Assembly (NCBI GenBank): GCA_018262985.1
Contig: JADFDI010000011.1
Coordinates: forward strand, 40,901 to 104,900
Length of the DNA: 64,000 bases
Origin: Spirochaetota bacterium
GTDB lineage: Bacteria; Spirochaetota; Spirochaetia; Treponematales; UBA12059
Reading direction: 5' to 3'
Shown: one piece after another, positions 40,384 through 49,762 of the stretch
How the letters are laid out: each line of letters begins with the position of its first letter
How positions within the stretch are numbered: position 1 is the stretch's first letter
Notes under the pieces: model-generated
Databases searched by the model: none
What the model saw: only the letters and a program-made list of their open reading frames with translations
What the model was told of the DNA's origin: nothing
Made by a program: the position numbers and the translations under genes

Positions 40384-40392
40384 TGCTATACT
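40384..40392 (+). promoter_or_regulatory. Extended -10 promoter element of hutI
   Basis: TGC-TATACT preceded by CGGAACGA lies 45 bp before the hutI ATG. It resembles the hutH and hutU promoters. Confidence 0.45.
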
Positions 40393-40437
40393 CGGATCCG
40401 GCGCCCTCGGCATGCGGGCGCGACCGGAGGTCGGATC

Positions 40438-41685
40438 ATGTCGGGCAGCGTATACATCCATGGCATCGGCGAGCTCGCGACGCCGATCGGCTTCGAAGCA
40501 CGTCGCGGGAAGGCCATGAACGAGCTCCGCGTCGTCCCGGAAGCGGCGCTGCTCGCCGTGGACGGGATCATCCGCTGGGCCGGTCCCTCGCATGAAGCGC
40601 CGGCCGCTCCCGCCGGCGCGCTCGAGGTCGACGCCGGCGGTCGCGCGGTCATTCCCGGTTTCGTGGATTCGCACGCGCACTTCGTGTTCGCGGGCTTCCG
40701 GGCCGACGAATTCTACTGGCGCGCGGGCGGAGTTACCTACATGGAAATCCACGCGCGCGGCGGCGGCATCCGCCGTTCCGTCGACGCCACGCGGGCCGCC
40801 ACGCTCGCCGAGCTCGTCGAGCTCGGCGCCAGGCGGCTCGACACCGCCCTTTCCCTCGGCGTCACCACCATGGAGGGCAAAAGCGGGTACGGCCTCGATC
40901 TCGATACCGAGCTCCGGCAGCTCGAAGCCATGCGAGCGCTTTCGGAACGCCACCAAGTCGATATCGTGCCGACCTACATGGGTCCGCACTCGGTGCCGCC
41001 GGAGTTCGCCGGGAAGCCGTCGGCCTACGTGGATTTCTGCATCGAGACCGTGCTTCCGGCGGTGGCCGCCCGCAAGCTGGCGAGATTCGCCGATATCTTT
41101 TGCGAGAAAGGCGTCTTCGAGCTCGAGGACAGCCGTCGCTTCCTCGAGGCCGCCGCGCGCGCGGGGCTCGCTCTCAAGCTGCACGCCGACGAGATCGTCC
41201 GCATCGGCGGCGCCGGACTCGCGGCCGAGCTCAGGGCCACCAGCGCCGACCACCTCCTCAAGGCCTCGCGCGAGGATATCGCAGCCATGGCCTCCGCCGG
41301 CACCGTGGCGACGGTGCTACCGCTCACGGCCTTCTCGCTCCGCGAACCCTACGCCGACGCGCGCGCCATGATCGACTCCGGCTGCGCGGTGGCGCTCGCC
41401 AGCGACCTGAACCCAGGCTCCTGCTACAGCCAATCGATCCCCCTCGCCCTCGCCCTCGCGGTGCTGCAGATGCGCATGAGCCCGGAGGAAGCGCTCTGCG
41501 CGGCCACCCTCAACGGCGCCGCCGCCCTGGGCTTGGCGGGGTCGATAGGATCGATCGAGCCGGGCAAGAAAGCCGATTTCCTCATCCTCGACGCCCCGAG
41601 CCACCTCCACCTGGCCTACCACGTGGGCATGAACCAGGTCCGGAGCGTCTACAAGTCCGGCGCCCTCGTGTACGGCCCGAAGTAG
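40438..41685 (+). CDS. hutI: Imidazolonepropionase
   Basis: A 415-residue amidohydrolase that opens imidazolone-5-propionate to N-formimino-L-glutamate, the third step of histidine degradation. Metal ligands and signatures are VIPGFVDSHAHFVFAGFRADEF (His-x-His), MEGKSGYGLDLDTELRQLEAM, VPTYMGPHSVPPEF, the His in LKLHADEI, and SDLNPGSCYSQSIPLALALAVLQMRMSPEEA. The RBS GGAGG precedes ATG 40438. No gene for the fourth step (hutF/hutG or formiminotransferase) is in the window. hutI is separate from hutH and hutU. Confidence 0.95.
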   Translation: MSGSVYIHGIGELATPIGFEARRGKAMNELRVVPEAALLAVDGIIRWAGPSHEAPAAPAGALEVDAGGRAVIPGFVDSHAHFVFAGFRADEFYWRAGGVTYMEIHARGGGIRRSVDATRAATLAELVELGARRLDTALSLGVTTMEGKSGYGLDLDTELRQLEAMRALSERHQVDIVPTYMGPHSVPPEFAGKPSAYVDFCIETVLPAVAARKLARFADIFCEKGVFELEDSRRFLEAAARAGLALKLHADEIVRIGGAGLAAELRATSADHLLKASREDIAAMASAGTVATVLPLTAFSLREPYADARAMIDSGCAVALASDLNPGSCYSQSIPLALALAVLQMRMSPEEALCAATLNGAAALGLAGSIGSIEPGKKADFLILDAPSHLHLAYHVGMNQVRSVYKSGALVYGPK

Positions 41686-41745
41686 GAGAACTTCCGAGGG
41701 GCGGACGACGCCGCGCGCTAGAATGGCGGGACGTCTCCCAGTCAA

Positions 41746-41868
41746 ACGCCGAGGCGCGGAGAACGCCGAGTGGCGGAGAGAGCTGAAAGACATGACCATA
41801 GCCAGTCTCCATCTCGCCCGCTCACCCCTCTCTCCGTCTTGTTCCGCGTCTCGGCGCCTCTGCGTCGT
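41746..41868. repeat. Octamer-arm inverted repeat element (CGCCGAGG/CGCGGAGA type)
   Basis: The left arm (41746-41779) is CGCCGAGG CGCGGAGA ACGCCGAG. The right arm (41845-41868) is GCGTCTCG GCGCCTCT GCGTCG. Both are 8-bp tandem and mutually inverted. It fills the space between hutI and the convergent rarD. Confidence 0.7.
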
Positions 41869-41886
41869 CTTGCCGTTACCCCTGCG

Positions 41887-42813
41887 TCAGGTTCGCGGTG
41901 CCCGCATCCTCGTCGAGAGGTAGATGGCCAGGGCGGCGAAGACGGTGCCGAAGCCGATGGCGTGCATCGCTCCGAAGGCCTCGCCGTAGACCACCACGCC
42001 GAGGAAAAGCTGCAGCGTCGGGGACACGTACTGCAGGAAGCCCATGCGCGAGAGCGGGATGCGCTTCAAGCCGGCGGCGAAGGCGAGCAGCGGGATGGCG
42101 GTCACAGGGCCGGCGAGCGCGAGCAGGACGGAGGTTCCGGGACCGGAGTTCCAGAAAGCCCCGTCGCCCGCTCCGTGCTTGACGAAGAGGAATCCCAGGG
42201 CGAAGGGAAGGACGGCCGCGGTTTCGGCGACCATGCCCACCACCGCGTCCAGCCCCGCCAGTTTCTTCACGAGGCTGTAGGTGGCGAAGGTCGCGGCCAG
42301 GGCGAGCGAAATCCAGGGTATCCGCCCGTAGGAAAGCGCCAGCACCAGCACGCCGACGGCCGCGGCGCCGGTCGCGAGCCTGATGCCGCCGTCGAGCCTT
42401 TCCCGCAGCGCGATTCCGCCGAGCGCCACCGAAACGAGCGGATTCAGGTAGTACCCGAGGCTGGTCTCGACGATGCGGCCTTCGTTGACCGCCCAGATAT
42501 AGATGCCCCAGTTCGCGCTGACCAGGAACCCCGCCGCTGCGGTCGAAAGCAGGCGCCGTCGGTTGGCGAGCAGGGTCCGAAGCGCGCCGGACTTCCGAGC
42601 GGCCAGCGCCAGCAGGGCGGTGAAGACGAAAGCCCATACTATGCGGTGCGCGAGGATCTGCGTCGCCGATACCGCCGAAAGCGCCTTCCAGTACAGGGGG
42701 AAGAGCCCCCACATGAGGTACGCGGACAACCCGTACATGGTGCCGAGCGTCGTCGTCCGCGCGTCGGCGGGCGTCGCGGGCATTTCCTGTCCCCGGTTCA
42801 CGGTTGCGCCCAT
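41887..42813 (-). CDS. rarD: RarD/EamA-family transporter
   Basis: A 308-residue protein with about ten hydrophobic helices in two EamA repeats. It begins after a short hydrophilic lead with YGLSAYLMWGLFPLYWKALSAVSATQILAHRIVWAFVF, the typical RarD opening, and contains LLSTAAAGFLVSANWGIYIWAVNEG and SLGYYLNPLVSVALGGIALRERL. RarD proteins are inner-membrane drug/metabolite-superfamily exporters; substrates are not established. GGAGGCCCG precedes ATG 42813. The start lies only 11 bp after the T-run of the ribosomal operon terminator in the same direction, so it either has a promoter hidden in that hairpin or depends on readthrough. Confidence 0.92.
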   Translation of the reverse strand: MGATVNRGQEMPATPADARTTTLGTMYGLSAYLMWGLFPLYWKALSAVSATQILAHRIVWAFVFTALLALAARKSGALRTLLANRRRLLSTAAAGFLVSANWGIYIWAVNEGRIVETSLGYYLNPLVSVALGGIALRERLDGGIRLATGAAAVGVLVLALSYGRIPWISLALAATFATYSLVKKLAGLDAVVGMVAETAAVLPFALGFLFVKHGAGDGAFWNSGPGTSVLLALAGPVTAIPLLAFAAGLKRIPLSRMGFLQYVSPTLQLFLGVVVYGEAFGAMHAIGFGTVFAALAIYLSTRMRAPRT

Positions 42814-42824
42814 CGGGCCTCCAC

Positions 42825-42856
42825 AAAAAAAAGAAGGACCGCCGTCGGCGATCCTT
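42825..42856 (-). terminator. Rho-independent terminator of the ribosomal supercluster
   Basis: On the minus strand AAGGA-T-CGCC-GAC-GGCG-G-TCCTT forms a stem followed by C and then eight T residues. Confidence 0.88.
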
Positions 42857-42916
42857 CGATGTACGCGAATCCGGCTCCTCGCGGCGGCCGGCGTCGGCGC
42901 CGCGGCGAACCCGTTC

Positions 42917-43087
42917 TTACTTCTTGTTGGCGAGCGTGGCCTTGCAGATCTTGCAGATCTTGACCTTCTTGCCGTCGATCTCCTGCTCGTACAGGACCTT
43001 CACGCCTTCGTGATTGCAGACGGGGCAGGTGCCTCGGCCGTGGTTGGCGAGTTCCTTGATCCCCTTACCGCGATGGGCTTTGGACAT
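42917..43087 (-). CDS. Small zinc-ribbon protein at the end of the alpha operon
   Basis: A 56-residue basic protein, MSKAHRGKGIKELANHGRG then TCPVCNHEGVKVLYEQ and KICKICKATLANKK. It has two CxxC knuckles (CPVC, CKIC) spaced as in a four-Cys zinc ribbon. GGGGAGGCGGAA precedes ATG 43087, which is 11 bp after the rplQ stop, and the operon terminator follows about 60 bp past its stop. The position and composition suggest a ribosome- or RNA polymerase-associated zinc protein. I do not recognise a named family. Confidence 0.72.
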   Translation of the reverse strand: MSKAHRGKGIKELANHGRGTCPVCNHEGVKVLYEQEIDGKKVKICKICKATLANKK

Positions 43088-43098
43088 TTCCGCCTCCC

Positions 43099-43659
43099 CT
43101 ACTCGGCCTTGGGCTCGGCCTTGGGCTTCGCGGGCGCCTTGGCCTTCTTCTCAGGCGCCGGCTTCTTCGCCTCGGCGACCTTCTTCTCGGCCGCGGGCTT
43201 CTTGGCCTCGGCAGCCTTCTTCGCGACCGGCTTCTTTTCCGCGGCGGGCTTCTCGGCCTTCGCGGGCTTGTCGCCCTTCTTCGCCTTCTTTTCGGTGTCG
43301 AGCTTGTAGTCCACCAGCTCGAGCACGACCATGTCGGCGGCGTCCTGCTTGCGGAAGCCGATCTTGAGGATGCGGGTGTAACCGCCGGTCCGCTCCTTGA
43401 AGCGGGGCGCGATGTCCTTGAACAGCTTCGCGAGGATGGCCTCGTCGCGGATCTTGCGCTCGACGAGGCGGCGGTTGTGGACCGTGTCCTCCTTGGCGCG
43501 GGTGATCAGCTTTTCGGCGTTCCTGCGGACCTCGATGGCCTTCGCCTTGGTCGTGACGATACGCTCGTGCTTGAAGAGCACCGTCATCATGTTCTTGATG
43601 AGCGCCTTGCGGTGGGCCGAAACCCGGTTCAGCTTGTTGTAGCCGATCTTATGGTTCAT
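43099..43659 (-). CDS. rplQ: 50S ribosomal protein L17 with a long C-terminal extension
   Basis: The first 120 or so residues are normal L17 ([64 protein letters not shown]). A Lys/Ala/Pro/Glu tail of about 65 residues follows, made of repeats of [10 protein letters not shown] and [11 protein letters not shown] type. L17 sits at the peptide-exit region of the 50S subunit, so the tail could reach the exit port or other rRNA. Typical bacterial L17 is 116-130 residues. It overlaps the rpoA 3' end by 11 nt. Confidence 0.96.
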   Translation of the reverse strand: MNHKIGYNKLNRVSAHRKALIKNMMTVLFKHERIVTTKAKAIEVRRNAEKLITRAKEDTVHNRRLVERKIRDEAILAKLFKDIAPRFKERTGGYTRILKIGFRKQDAADMVVLELVDYKLDTEKKAKKGDKPAKAEKPAAEKKPVAKKAAEAKKPAAEKKVAEAKKPAPEKKAKAPAKPKAEPKAE

Positions 43660-44704
43660 TGGGCTCTTCCTTCTGCATGGAGAGGATCAAGTGGCTCCGG
43701 AGCGGACCGTAGTCGCTCATCCCGAGCTCGAGACTCCACTCCTTGAGCTTGTCCTTGATCTCCTGGAGCGACTTCTTCCCGAAATTCCGGGTCTTGGCGA
43801 TGTCGTCCTCGGTCTTCTTGGTCAGGTCGCCGATCGTCTTGATGTTCGCGTTCTTGAGGCAGTTCGACGAACGGACGGAGAGCTCCAGCTCCTCCACCGG
43901 CGTGCCGAGGATCTGCCTGATGCGCTCCTCGACCTCGTCGTTCTCCTCGTCCCCCGCGCCGTCGCCCTCGTCGAAGTTGACGAAGATCGAGAAGTGGTCC
44001 TTGGCGATCTTGGCGCTTTCCGCCAAGGCGTCCTCGGGCCGCACGGTGCCGTCCGTCCAGATCTCGAGCACGAGCTTGTCGTAGTCCGAGCGCTGGCCGA
44101 CGCGGGTCGGCTCGACCGCGTACTTCACCTTCCTGACCGGCGAGAAGATGGCGTCCATCGGGATGGTCCCGACGATCTCCACGTACTTCTCGTTGACCTC
44201 GGAGGGGACGTAGCCCCTGCCGAGGTCCACCTGCACCTCGAGGTCCAGCTTGACGCCGTCCATCAGGGTGCCGATCCGGAGCTCGGGGTTGAGCACCTCG
44301 AGCTCGGTGCCGCGCGCGAACGCGGCTCCGTTGAGCTCGGCGGGACCGGCGAGCTCGAACATGAAGGTAGCCTGCTCCTGGTCCTCGGGGAGCCTGAGCC
44401 TGAGCTGCTTCAGGTTGTTGACGAATTCGATGGTGTCGTCGACGAGGCCCGGGATGGTCTCGAATTCGCTCGAGACCACGTGCTGGGCGCCGTCGGCGTC
44501 GTTCCGGGTAATCCGGACCGCCGTTATCGCGTAGCCCTGGATCGAGGAGAGGAGTATGCGGCGCAGGGTGTTCCCGATAGTGGTACCGTACCCGGGCTCG
44601 AAGGGATAGGCGACGAACTTGCCGTACGTGGCCGAGCTCTCGCTGGTCTCGTACGTGATTCCCTTCGGCCTCTTGAATCCCTTGAGGAGGTTCTTACGCG
44701 CCAT
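43649..44704 (-). CDS. rpoA: RNA polymerase alpha subunit
   Basis: 351 residues: an N-terminal dimerisation domain ([24 protein letters not shown], residues about 30-55) and a C-terminal domain of two helix-hairpin-helices ([51 protein letters not shown]) that contacts UP elements and activators. An acidic linker ([17 protein letters not shown]) lies between. AGGAGCGAGC precedes ATG 44704. It sits in the classic alpha-operon order rpsM-rpsK-rpsD-rpoA-rplQ. Confidence 0.98.
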   Translation of the reverse strand: MARKNLLKGFKRPKGITYETSESSATYGKFVAYPFEPGYGTTIGNTLRRILLSSIQGYAITAVRITRNDADGAQHVVSSEFETIPGLVDDTIEFVNNLKQLRLRLPEDQEQATFMFELAGPAELNGAAFARGTELEVLNPELRIGTLMDGVKLDLEVQVDLGRGYVPSEVNEKYVEIVGTIPMDAIFSPVRKVKYAVEPTRVGQRSDYDKLVLEIWTDGTVRPEDALAESAKIAKDHFSIFVNFDEGDGAGDEENDEVEERIRQILGTPVEELELSVRSSNCLKNANIKTIGDLTKKTEDDIAKTRNFGKKSLQEIKDKLKEWSLELGMSDYGPLRSHLILSMQKEEPNEP

Positions 44705-44713
44705 GCTCGCTCC

Positions 44714-45349
44714 TTACTTCGAATAGAGCTCGACCACGAGCTGCTCGCGGATATCGGCCATGTCGGTGATATCCTGGCGCTGGGGGACGGCGTTGAAGGT
44801 TCCCTTGAGTCCGTCGGGGTCGACGGAGAGCCAGGGCATGACGCCGCTCTTCCCGAACTCCTGCAACGCCTGCTTGACGAGCTCGAGCTTCTGCGAGGTC
44901 GGGTGGATGGCCACCACGTCGGTCGGCTTCACGATGAAGGAGGCGACGTTGACGCGCTTGCCGTTGACGGTGACGTGGCCGTGCAGCACGAGCTGGCGGG
45001 CCTGGGCGCGCGAGCTCGAGAAGCGGAGGCGGTACACCACGGTGTCGAGGCGGCTCTCGAGCAGGCCGAGGAGGTTCTCGCCGGTCTTCCCGGGCATGCG
45101 GAGCGCCTTCTCGAAGGTGAGGCGGAACTGCTTCTCGAGGAGGCCGTAGGTCCTCTTGAGCCGCTGCTTCTCGCGAAGCTGGACGGCGTACTCGGACTGC
45201 TTGCCGGCGCGCGCCTTCGGGTTCTTGCCCGGGGCGGGGCGCTTGCGGTTGATCGGGCACTTGTCGCTCTTGCAGCGGTCGCCCTTGAGGAACATCTTCT
45301 TGCCTTCGGTGCGGCAGAGCCGGCAGACCGGGCCGATATAACGAGCCAT
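44714..45349 (-). CDS. rpsD: 30S ribosomal protein S4
   Basis: 211 residues; an rRNA-binding primary assembly protein and often the translational repressor of the alpha operon. The N-terminus has zinc-ligand cysteines (CRLCRTEGKK, CKSDKCP), so this is the zinc-binding (C+) form. The S4 RNA-binding domain is near residues 95-155 (SRLDTVVYRLRFSSSRAQARQLVLHGHVTVNGKRVN). Confidence 0.97.
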   Translation of the reverse strand: MARYIGPVCRLCRTEGKKMFLKGDRCKSDKCPINRKRPAPGKNPKARAGKQSEYAVQLREKQRLKRTYGLLEKQFRLTFEKALRMPGKTGENLLGLLESRLDTVVYRLRFSSSRAQARQLVLHGHVTVNGKRVNVASFIVKPTDVVAIHPTSQKLELVKQALQEFGKSGVMPWLSVDPDGLKGTFNAVPQRQDITDMADIREQLVVELYSK

Positions 45350-45363
45350 GCGTTTCTCCTGCC

Positions 45364-45750
45364 TTAGATGCGCCGCGCCTTGGGCGGGCGGCAGCCGTTG
45401 TGCGGGATCGGCGTCACGTCGTTGATGCTCTTGACCTTGAGGCCGAGCGCGCCGAGCTGGCGGATGGCCGACTCGCGGCCGATACCGGGGCCCTTGACGT
45501 AGACGTGCACTTCGCGGAGCCCCACGTTGAGGGCCTTCTGGACTGCCGTCTCGGTGACGCTCTGCGCGGCGAAGGGGGTGGACTTCTTCGCGCCGCGGAA
45601 GCCGAGGCCGCCGGAGGACGCCCAGGAGATCGCGTTCCCGTTCAGGTCGGTGACGGTGATGATCGTATTGTTGAAGGTGGCCTGGATGAAGACCTTGCCC
45701 TCGTATACGCTCTTCTTCTCTTTCTTCTTCTTGGTCTTGGTGGTTGCCAT
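45364..45750 (-). CDS. rpsK: 30S ribosomal protein S11
   Basis: 128 residues with the S11 core [43 protein letters not shown] and the C-terminal [13 protein letters not shown] and [13 protein letters not shown]. It forms part of the 30S platform and the mRNA exit tunnel. The N-terminal Lys-rich stretch (KTKKKKEKK) is a modest extension. Confidence 0.97.
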   Translation of the reverse strand: MATTKTKKKKEKKSVYEGKVFIQATFNNTIITVTDLNGNAISWASSGGLGFRGAKKSTPFAAQSVTETAVQKALNVGLREVHVYVKGPGIGRESAIRQLGALGLKVKSINDVTPIPHNGCRPPKARRI

Positions 45751-45762
45751 TCAGGATCCTCC

Positions 45763-46131
45763 CTAGGCCTTCTTCTTGTTGGCCACGGTCTTCTTCTTGC
45801 CCTTGCGGGTGCGCGCGTTGGTCCGCGTCCGCTGGCCGTTGACCGGGAGGCCCCTGCGATGGCGCAGGCCGCGGTAGCAGCCGATGTCCATCAGGCGCTT
45901 GATGTTGAGGGCGGTCTCCGTGCGGAGGCGGCCCTCGACCTTGTAGTCGTTCTCGATCACCTTGCGGAGCTCGTTGACCTCCTCGTTGGAGAGGTCGCCG
46001 ATCTTCTTGGCGGGATCGATCTTGGTGGAATCACAGATCTTGCGCGCGCTCGTCCGGCCGATGCCGAAGATGTAGGTGAGCGCGATCTCTACGTGCTTGT
46101 TCGGGAGGTCAACTCCCGCTATGCGTGCCAT
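45763..46131 (-). CDS. rpsM: 30S ribosomal protein S13
   Basis: 122 residues: [24 protein letters not shown] opening, then [28 protein letters not shown] with a basic tail that reaches the P-site tRNA. It contacts helix 42 in the 30S head and forms bridges with L5. Confidence 0.97.
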   Translation of the reverse strand: MARIAGVDLPNKHVEIALTYIFGIGRTSARKICDSTKIDPAKKIGDLSNEEVNELRKVIENDYKVEGRLRTETALNIKRLMDIGCYRGLRHRRGLPVNGQRTRTNARTRKGKKKTVANKKKA

Positions 46132-46144
46132 GCGGTTATCTCCC

Positions 46145-46258
46145 TCAACCCTGCTTCTGCTTGTGCTTCGGGTTCTCGCACACGATGCGCACGATGCCCC
46201 TCCGCTTGATGACCTTGCACTTATCGCAAATGGTCTTGACGCTGGTCCTGACCTTCAT
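46145..46258 (-). CDS. rpmJ: 50S ribosomal protein L36
   Basis: A 37-residue protein: [20 protein letters not shown], then [17 protein letters not shown]. Cys11, Cys14, Cys27 and His32 form the zinc site of the C+ form. It sits between secY and rpsM as usual. The 55 bp between it and secY contains a hairpin, GCGCTT-CGTA-AAGCGC (46270-46285), directly before its RBS. Confidence 0.95.
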   Translation of the reverse strand: MKVRTSVKTICDKCKVIKRRGIVRIVCENPKHKQKQG

Positions 46259-46269
46259 TGACTTCCTCC

Positions 46270-46285
46270 GCGCTTCGTAAAGCGC
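46270..46285. promoter_or_regulatory. Short hairpin upstream of rpmJ
   Basis: GCGCTT-CGTA-AAGCGC lies in the only wide gap inside the alpha part of the cluster, between secY and rpmJ. It may mark a processing site, an S4 regulatory site or an internal start. No clear promoter is seen. Confidence 0.35.
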
Positions 46286-46313
46286 ATTTGTACCACGTTT
46301 TACGAGCGCTCGT

Positions 46314-47633
46314 CTACAGGTTCCGGGAGCGGATGTGGCCCTTGCGGACCAGGCCCTCGGAGTGGTGCATCTTCAGCTGGGCCTCGACCTGGCTCATGAC
46401 GTCGAGGTCGACGCCGACGAGGATCAGGAGCGAGGTGCCGCCCAGCAGGTACGAGAGCTCGGCCGGGAAGTTGAACATGCGCTGGACCACCGTCGGGATG
46501 AGGGCGATCAGCGCCAGGTACAGCGAACCCGGCAGGATGATCCTGTTGAGGATCTTCGTGAGGTACTCTTCCATCTTCTCCGAGCGGATGCCCGGTATCG
46601 AGCCGCCGTTCTCGCGGATGTTCCGCGAGATCTCCTGCGGGTTCAGCGAAACCTGCGTGTAGAAGTAGGCGAAGAAGACGATCAGGAGGACGTAGAAGAC
46701 CCAGTACCAGACCTTGCCCGGATCCATGAAGGCCGCGAAGTCGCTGAGCCACTTCACGTTCGGGCCGAGGCCCGAGGCGATCTGGATCGGGAAGGAGAGC
46801 AGGGACGAGGCGAAGATGACCGGGATGACGCCCGACGGGTTGATCTTGAAGGGGATGTAGGTGTTCTGGCCGCCGTACATCTTCCTGCCGACCACGCGCT
46901 TGGCGTAGGTGACCGGGATCTTCCTCTGGCCCTGCTGCTCGTAGACGACCAGCGCGATCACGAGGCCGAACATGAGCAGGACGACGATCGCGAACACCGG
47001 GTTCAGCTCCTCGGAGCGGATCTTCTGCCAGAGGGCGAAGAGGCCGTTCGGGAGCCGGGCCACGATGCCCGAGAAGATGATGAGGGAGACGCCGTTGCCG
47101 ATGCCGCGCTTGGTGATCTGCTCGCCGATCCAGACCAGGAACAGGGCGCCGGCGGTGACGGAGATCAGGGCGACGACGGTGTAGAGCCGCTCGTCGATGA
47201 TCAGCGCGCCGGGGATGCTCCGGGCGTAGGAAACGACCGCGAGACCCTGCACGAGGCCGACGGCGATGGAGCCGAGGCGCGTCCAGCGGGCGATCTTCTT
47301 CCGGCCGCCGTCCTCCTCCGCGATCTTCTTAAGGGAAGGGAAGATCACGAGGAGGAGCTGCATGATGATCTGAGCCGAGATGTACGGCATCACGGTCAAC
47401 ATGAACAGCGAGAAGTTCTTGAAGGCGCCGCCCGCGAAGAAATCGAGGTAATCGGTGATGCCGCCGCCCTGGGTCTGGGACCCGAAGTACGCGGCGAGCG
47501 CGCTCGCGTCGATGCCCGGGATCGGCAGATAGGCGCCGATCCGGAACATCACGAGCCAACCGAGAGTGTAGAGGATCCGGTCGCGGAGCTCCTTGATCCG
47601 GAAAACCTCGACGAGGGGGTTGTTGCCTGCCAT
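46314..47633 (-). CDS. secY: Preprotein translocase subunit SecY
   Basis: 439 residues with ten transmembrane helices and the SecY signatures ([16 protein letters not shown] plug region, [30 protein letters not shown], the cytoplasmic C5/C6 loops). It forms the channel for Sec-dependent export and membrane insertion. AAGGTAGCGAGCA precedes ATG 47633. No adk or map gene follows it in the operon, unlike many bacteria; the adenylate kinase of this genome is the tandem gene at 31232. Confidence 0.97.
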   Translation of the reverse strand: MAGNNPLVEVFRIKELRDRILYTLGWLVMFRIGAYLPIPGIDASALAAYFGSQTQGGGITDYLDFFAGGAFKNFSLFMLTVMPYISAQIIMQLLLVIFPSLKKIAEEDGGRKKIARWTRLGSIAVGLVQGLAVVSYARSIPGALIIDERLYTVVALISVTAGALFLVWIGEQITKRGIGNGVSLIIFSGIVARLPNGLFALWQKIRSEELNPVFAIVVLLMFGLVIALVVYEQQGQRKIPVTYAKRVVGRKMYGGQNTYIPFKINPSGVIPVIFASSLLSFPIQIASGLGPNVKWLSDFAAFMDPGKVWYWVFYVLLIVFFAYFYTQVSLNPQEISRNIRENGGSIPGIRSEKMEEYLTKILNRIILPGSLYLALIALIPTVVQRMFNFPAELSYLLGGTSLLILVGVDLDVMSQVEAQLKMHHSEGLVRKGHIRSRNL

Positions 47634-47663
47634 TGCTCGCTACCTTCTTTAACCGTATTCCCG

Positions 47664-48110
47664 TTACCGGGTCTCGATCTTGCCGCCGGCCTTCTCGATC
47701 TTGGCCTTGGCCGAGGCCGAGACCTTGGACACGACGAAGGTGAGGGCCTTGGAAATGTCGCCGTCGCCGAGCACCTTGACGGGGAGCTCGCTCTTGCGCG
47801 CGAGGCCCTTCAGGAGCAGGCTCTCGGCGTCGACGGTCTCGCCGGCGGCGTAGCGCTCCTCGATGTCGCGGAGGTTGACGATCTGCCACTCGACCCTGAA
47901 CATCGCGTTGGAGAAACCGCGGTGCGCCAGGCGCCGGTAGAGCGGCATCTGGCCGCCCTCGAAGCCCGGATAGGTCTTGCCGCCGGAGCGGGCCTGCTGG
48001 CCCTTGTTGCCCTTGCCGGCGGTGGTGCCGAGGCCGGAGCCCTGGCCGCGGCCCACGCGCTTGCGCGCGTGGGTGGCGCCGGCCGGAGGATGGAGGTTGA
48101 AGTCGCTCAT
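47664..48110 (-). CDS. rplO: 50S ribosomal protein L15
   Basis: 148 residues: the glycine-rich N-terminal arm ([27 protein letters not shown]) that penetrates 23S r[22 protein letters not shown], and the globular C-terminus. ATG 48110 overlaps the rpmD stop by 4 nt. Confidence 0.97.
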   Translation of the reverse strand: MSDFNLHPPAGATHARKRVGRGQGSGLGTTAGKGNKGQQARSGGKTYPGFEGGQMPLYRRLAHRGFSNAMFRVEWQIVNLRDIEERYAAGETVDAESLLLKGLARKSELPVKVLGDGDISKALTFVVSKVSASAKAKIEKAGGKIETR

Positions 48111-48295
48111 TCCTCGATCTCCTTGACCTCGACGAGGTGCTGGACCGTGCGGATCATGCCCAGCACCGCCGGGTTGGAATCCTTCACGGTCTTCGAATTG
48201 ATCTTTCGAAGGCCGAGCGAGCGCACGGTCGCGCGCTGCTCGGGCTTCTCGCTGATGACGCTCCGGACGAGCCGGATCTCGAGCTTCTTGGCCAT
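48107..48295 (-). CDS. rpmD: 50S ribosomal protein L30
   Basis: 62 residues from ATG 48295 ([28 protein letters not shown]). An earlier in-frame start at 48310 would overlap the rpsE stop and has no RBS. Confidence 0.94.
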   Translation of the reverse strand: MAKKLEIRLVRSVISEKPEQRATVRSLGLRKINSKTVKDSNPAVLGMIRTVQHLVEVKEIEE

Positions 48296-48300
48296 TTCGA

Positions 48301-48825
48301 TTAACCCCACATGTCCTTGAGCGCCTTGCCCCGGTTGCGGGCTACGGTGCGGGCGTCCATGATGCCCGCGATGCCTTCGAAGACCGCGCGGACGACGTTG
48401 ACGCTGGTGCGGGCGCCGAGGCTCTTGGCGAGGACGTCGGTGACGCCGCCCGCCTCCATGACCGCGCGCACGGCGCCGCCGGCGATGATGCCGGAGCCCG
48501 ACACGGCGGGCTTGAGGACGACGCGGGTGGCCTTGTACTCGCCGACCACGTCGTGCGGCAGCGTGCCGTTCTTCACGGGCAGCTTCACCATGTTGCGCTT
48601 CGCCCGGTCGATGCTCTTCCGGATGGCCTCGCTGACGTCGTTCGCCTTGCCGAAGCCGTAGCCCACGTTGCCGCGGCGGTCGCCGACGACGGTGAGGGCG
48701 GAGAACGAGAAGCGCCGGCCGCCCTTCACGACCTTGGCCGTGCGGTTGAGCTTGACGAGCTTCTCGACGAAGTTGTCACGGGAGCCGTCGCGGTCCCGAT
48801 CCCTGTCCCTGGTCCTGTTTTCCAC
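48301..48825 (-). CDS. rpsE: 30S ribosomal protein S5
   Basis: 174 residues with the double-stranded-RNA-binding-like N-domain ([33 protein letters not shown]) and C-domain ([35 protein letters not shown]). A short Arg/Asp-rich N-terminal lead ([14 protein letters not shown]) is an unusual extension. S5 shapes the mRNA entry site and fidelity. Confidence 0.97.
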   Translation of the reverse strand: MENRTRDRDRDRDGSRDNFVEKLVKLNRTAKVVKGGRRFSFSALTVVGDRRGNVGYGFGKANDVSEAIRKSIDRAKRNMVKLPVKNGTLPHDVVGEYKATRVVLKPAVSGSGIIAGGAVRAVMEAGGVTDVLAKSLGARTSVNVVRAVFEGIAGIMDARTVARNRGKALKDMWG

Positions 48826-48834
48826 GAGGCCCTC

Positions 48835-49200
48835 CTAGAACGCGATCCCGGCCTTGCGGGCTCCGTCGGCGATCGCCTTGACGACGCCGTGATACTTGTA
48901 GCCGTTGCGGTCGAAGACCACCTCGGCCACGCCCTTTTCCTTCAGCCGGGCGCCGATCGCCTCGCCGAGCTTGGCTCCGCCCTCGACGGTCGGCTTGGTG
49001 CCCTTGAGGGCTTCCTCCAGGGTGCTCGCGGCGACGAGGGTCTTCCCGTCGGCGTCGTCGATGACCTGGACGTAGAGGTACTTGTTGCTCCGGAAGACCG
49101 TCATGCGCGGGCGCTCGGGAGTGCCCGTGATGGACTTGCGGACGTGGCCCTTGCGCTGGCCACGACGGCGGAGCTTCTCGCTCTGTTCCTTCGTGCTCAT
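48835..49200 (-). CDS. rplR: 50S ribosomal protein L18
   Basis: 121 residues (RPRMTVFRSNKYLYVQVIDDADGKTLVAAST, FDRNGYKYHGVVKAIADGARKAGI). It binds 5S rRNA with L5 in the central protuberance. Confidence 0.97.
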   Translation of the reverse strand: MSTKEQSEKLRRRGQRKGHVRKSITGTPERPRMTVFRSNKYLYVQVIDDADGKTLVAASTLEEALKGTKPTVEGGAKLGEAIGARLKEKGVAEVVFDRNGYKYHGVVKAIADGARKAGIAF

Positions 49201-49209
49201 GGCTTTCCC

Positions 49210-49752
49210 TTACTTCACGCCGGACTTGCCGACTTTCTTCCGGACGTACTCGCCCTCGTAGCGGATTCCCTTGCCCTTGTAGGGCTCGGGAGCGCGGAGC
49301 TTGCGGATCTCGGAAGCCAGCTTACCGACCGCGTGGCGGTCGGCGCCGGTGAGGACGATCTTCTGGCCGTTGCCTTCGACGGTCGCCTGGATTCCCTCGG
49401 GAATGCCCACGAAGACGTCGGAGGAGAAGCCGAGGCTCAGGATCAGGAGCTTGCCCTGGAGCTCGGCCTTGTAGCCGACGCCGTTGATGGCGAGGGTGAT
49501 CTTGAACCCTTCGGAAACGCCCTTCACCATGTTGGCGAGGAGCTGGCGGTAGAGGCCGTGGAAGGACTTGGACGGCTTGGTCTCGTCGCGGCGCGCGACG
49601 TCGACCTGGGACGGGCCGACCTTGAAGTCGACGACGTCCTTGTAGTCCTGAGTCAGCTTGCCCTTCGGGCCCTCGACGGTCATGAGGCCGTTCGCGATGT
49701 TCACCTTGACGCCCGCCGGGATGGCGACGGGCAGGTATCCGATCCTGGACAT
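49210..49752 (-). CDS. rplF: 50S ribosomal protein L6
   Basis: 180 residues made of the two duplicated L6 domains. The C-terminal signature is [25 protein letters not shown]. It lies near the factor-binding site under the L7/L12 stalk. Confidence 0.97.
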   Translation of the reverse strand: MSRIGYLPVAIPAGVKVNIANGLMTVEGPKGKLTQDYKDVVDFKVGPSQVDVARRDETKPSKSFHGLYRQLLANMVKGVSEGFKITLAINGVGYKAELQGKLLILSLGFSSDVFVGIPEGIQATVEGNGQKIVLTGADRHAVGKLASEIRKLRAPEPYKGKGIRYEGEYVRKKVGKSGVK

Positions 49753-49762
49753 TGCCCCTCCC

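Noticed and set aside
18754..41685. A single hut operon
   Set aside because: hutH, hutU and hutI are separated by genes on both strands and have their own promoters.
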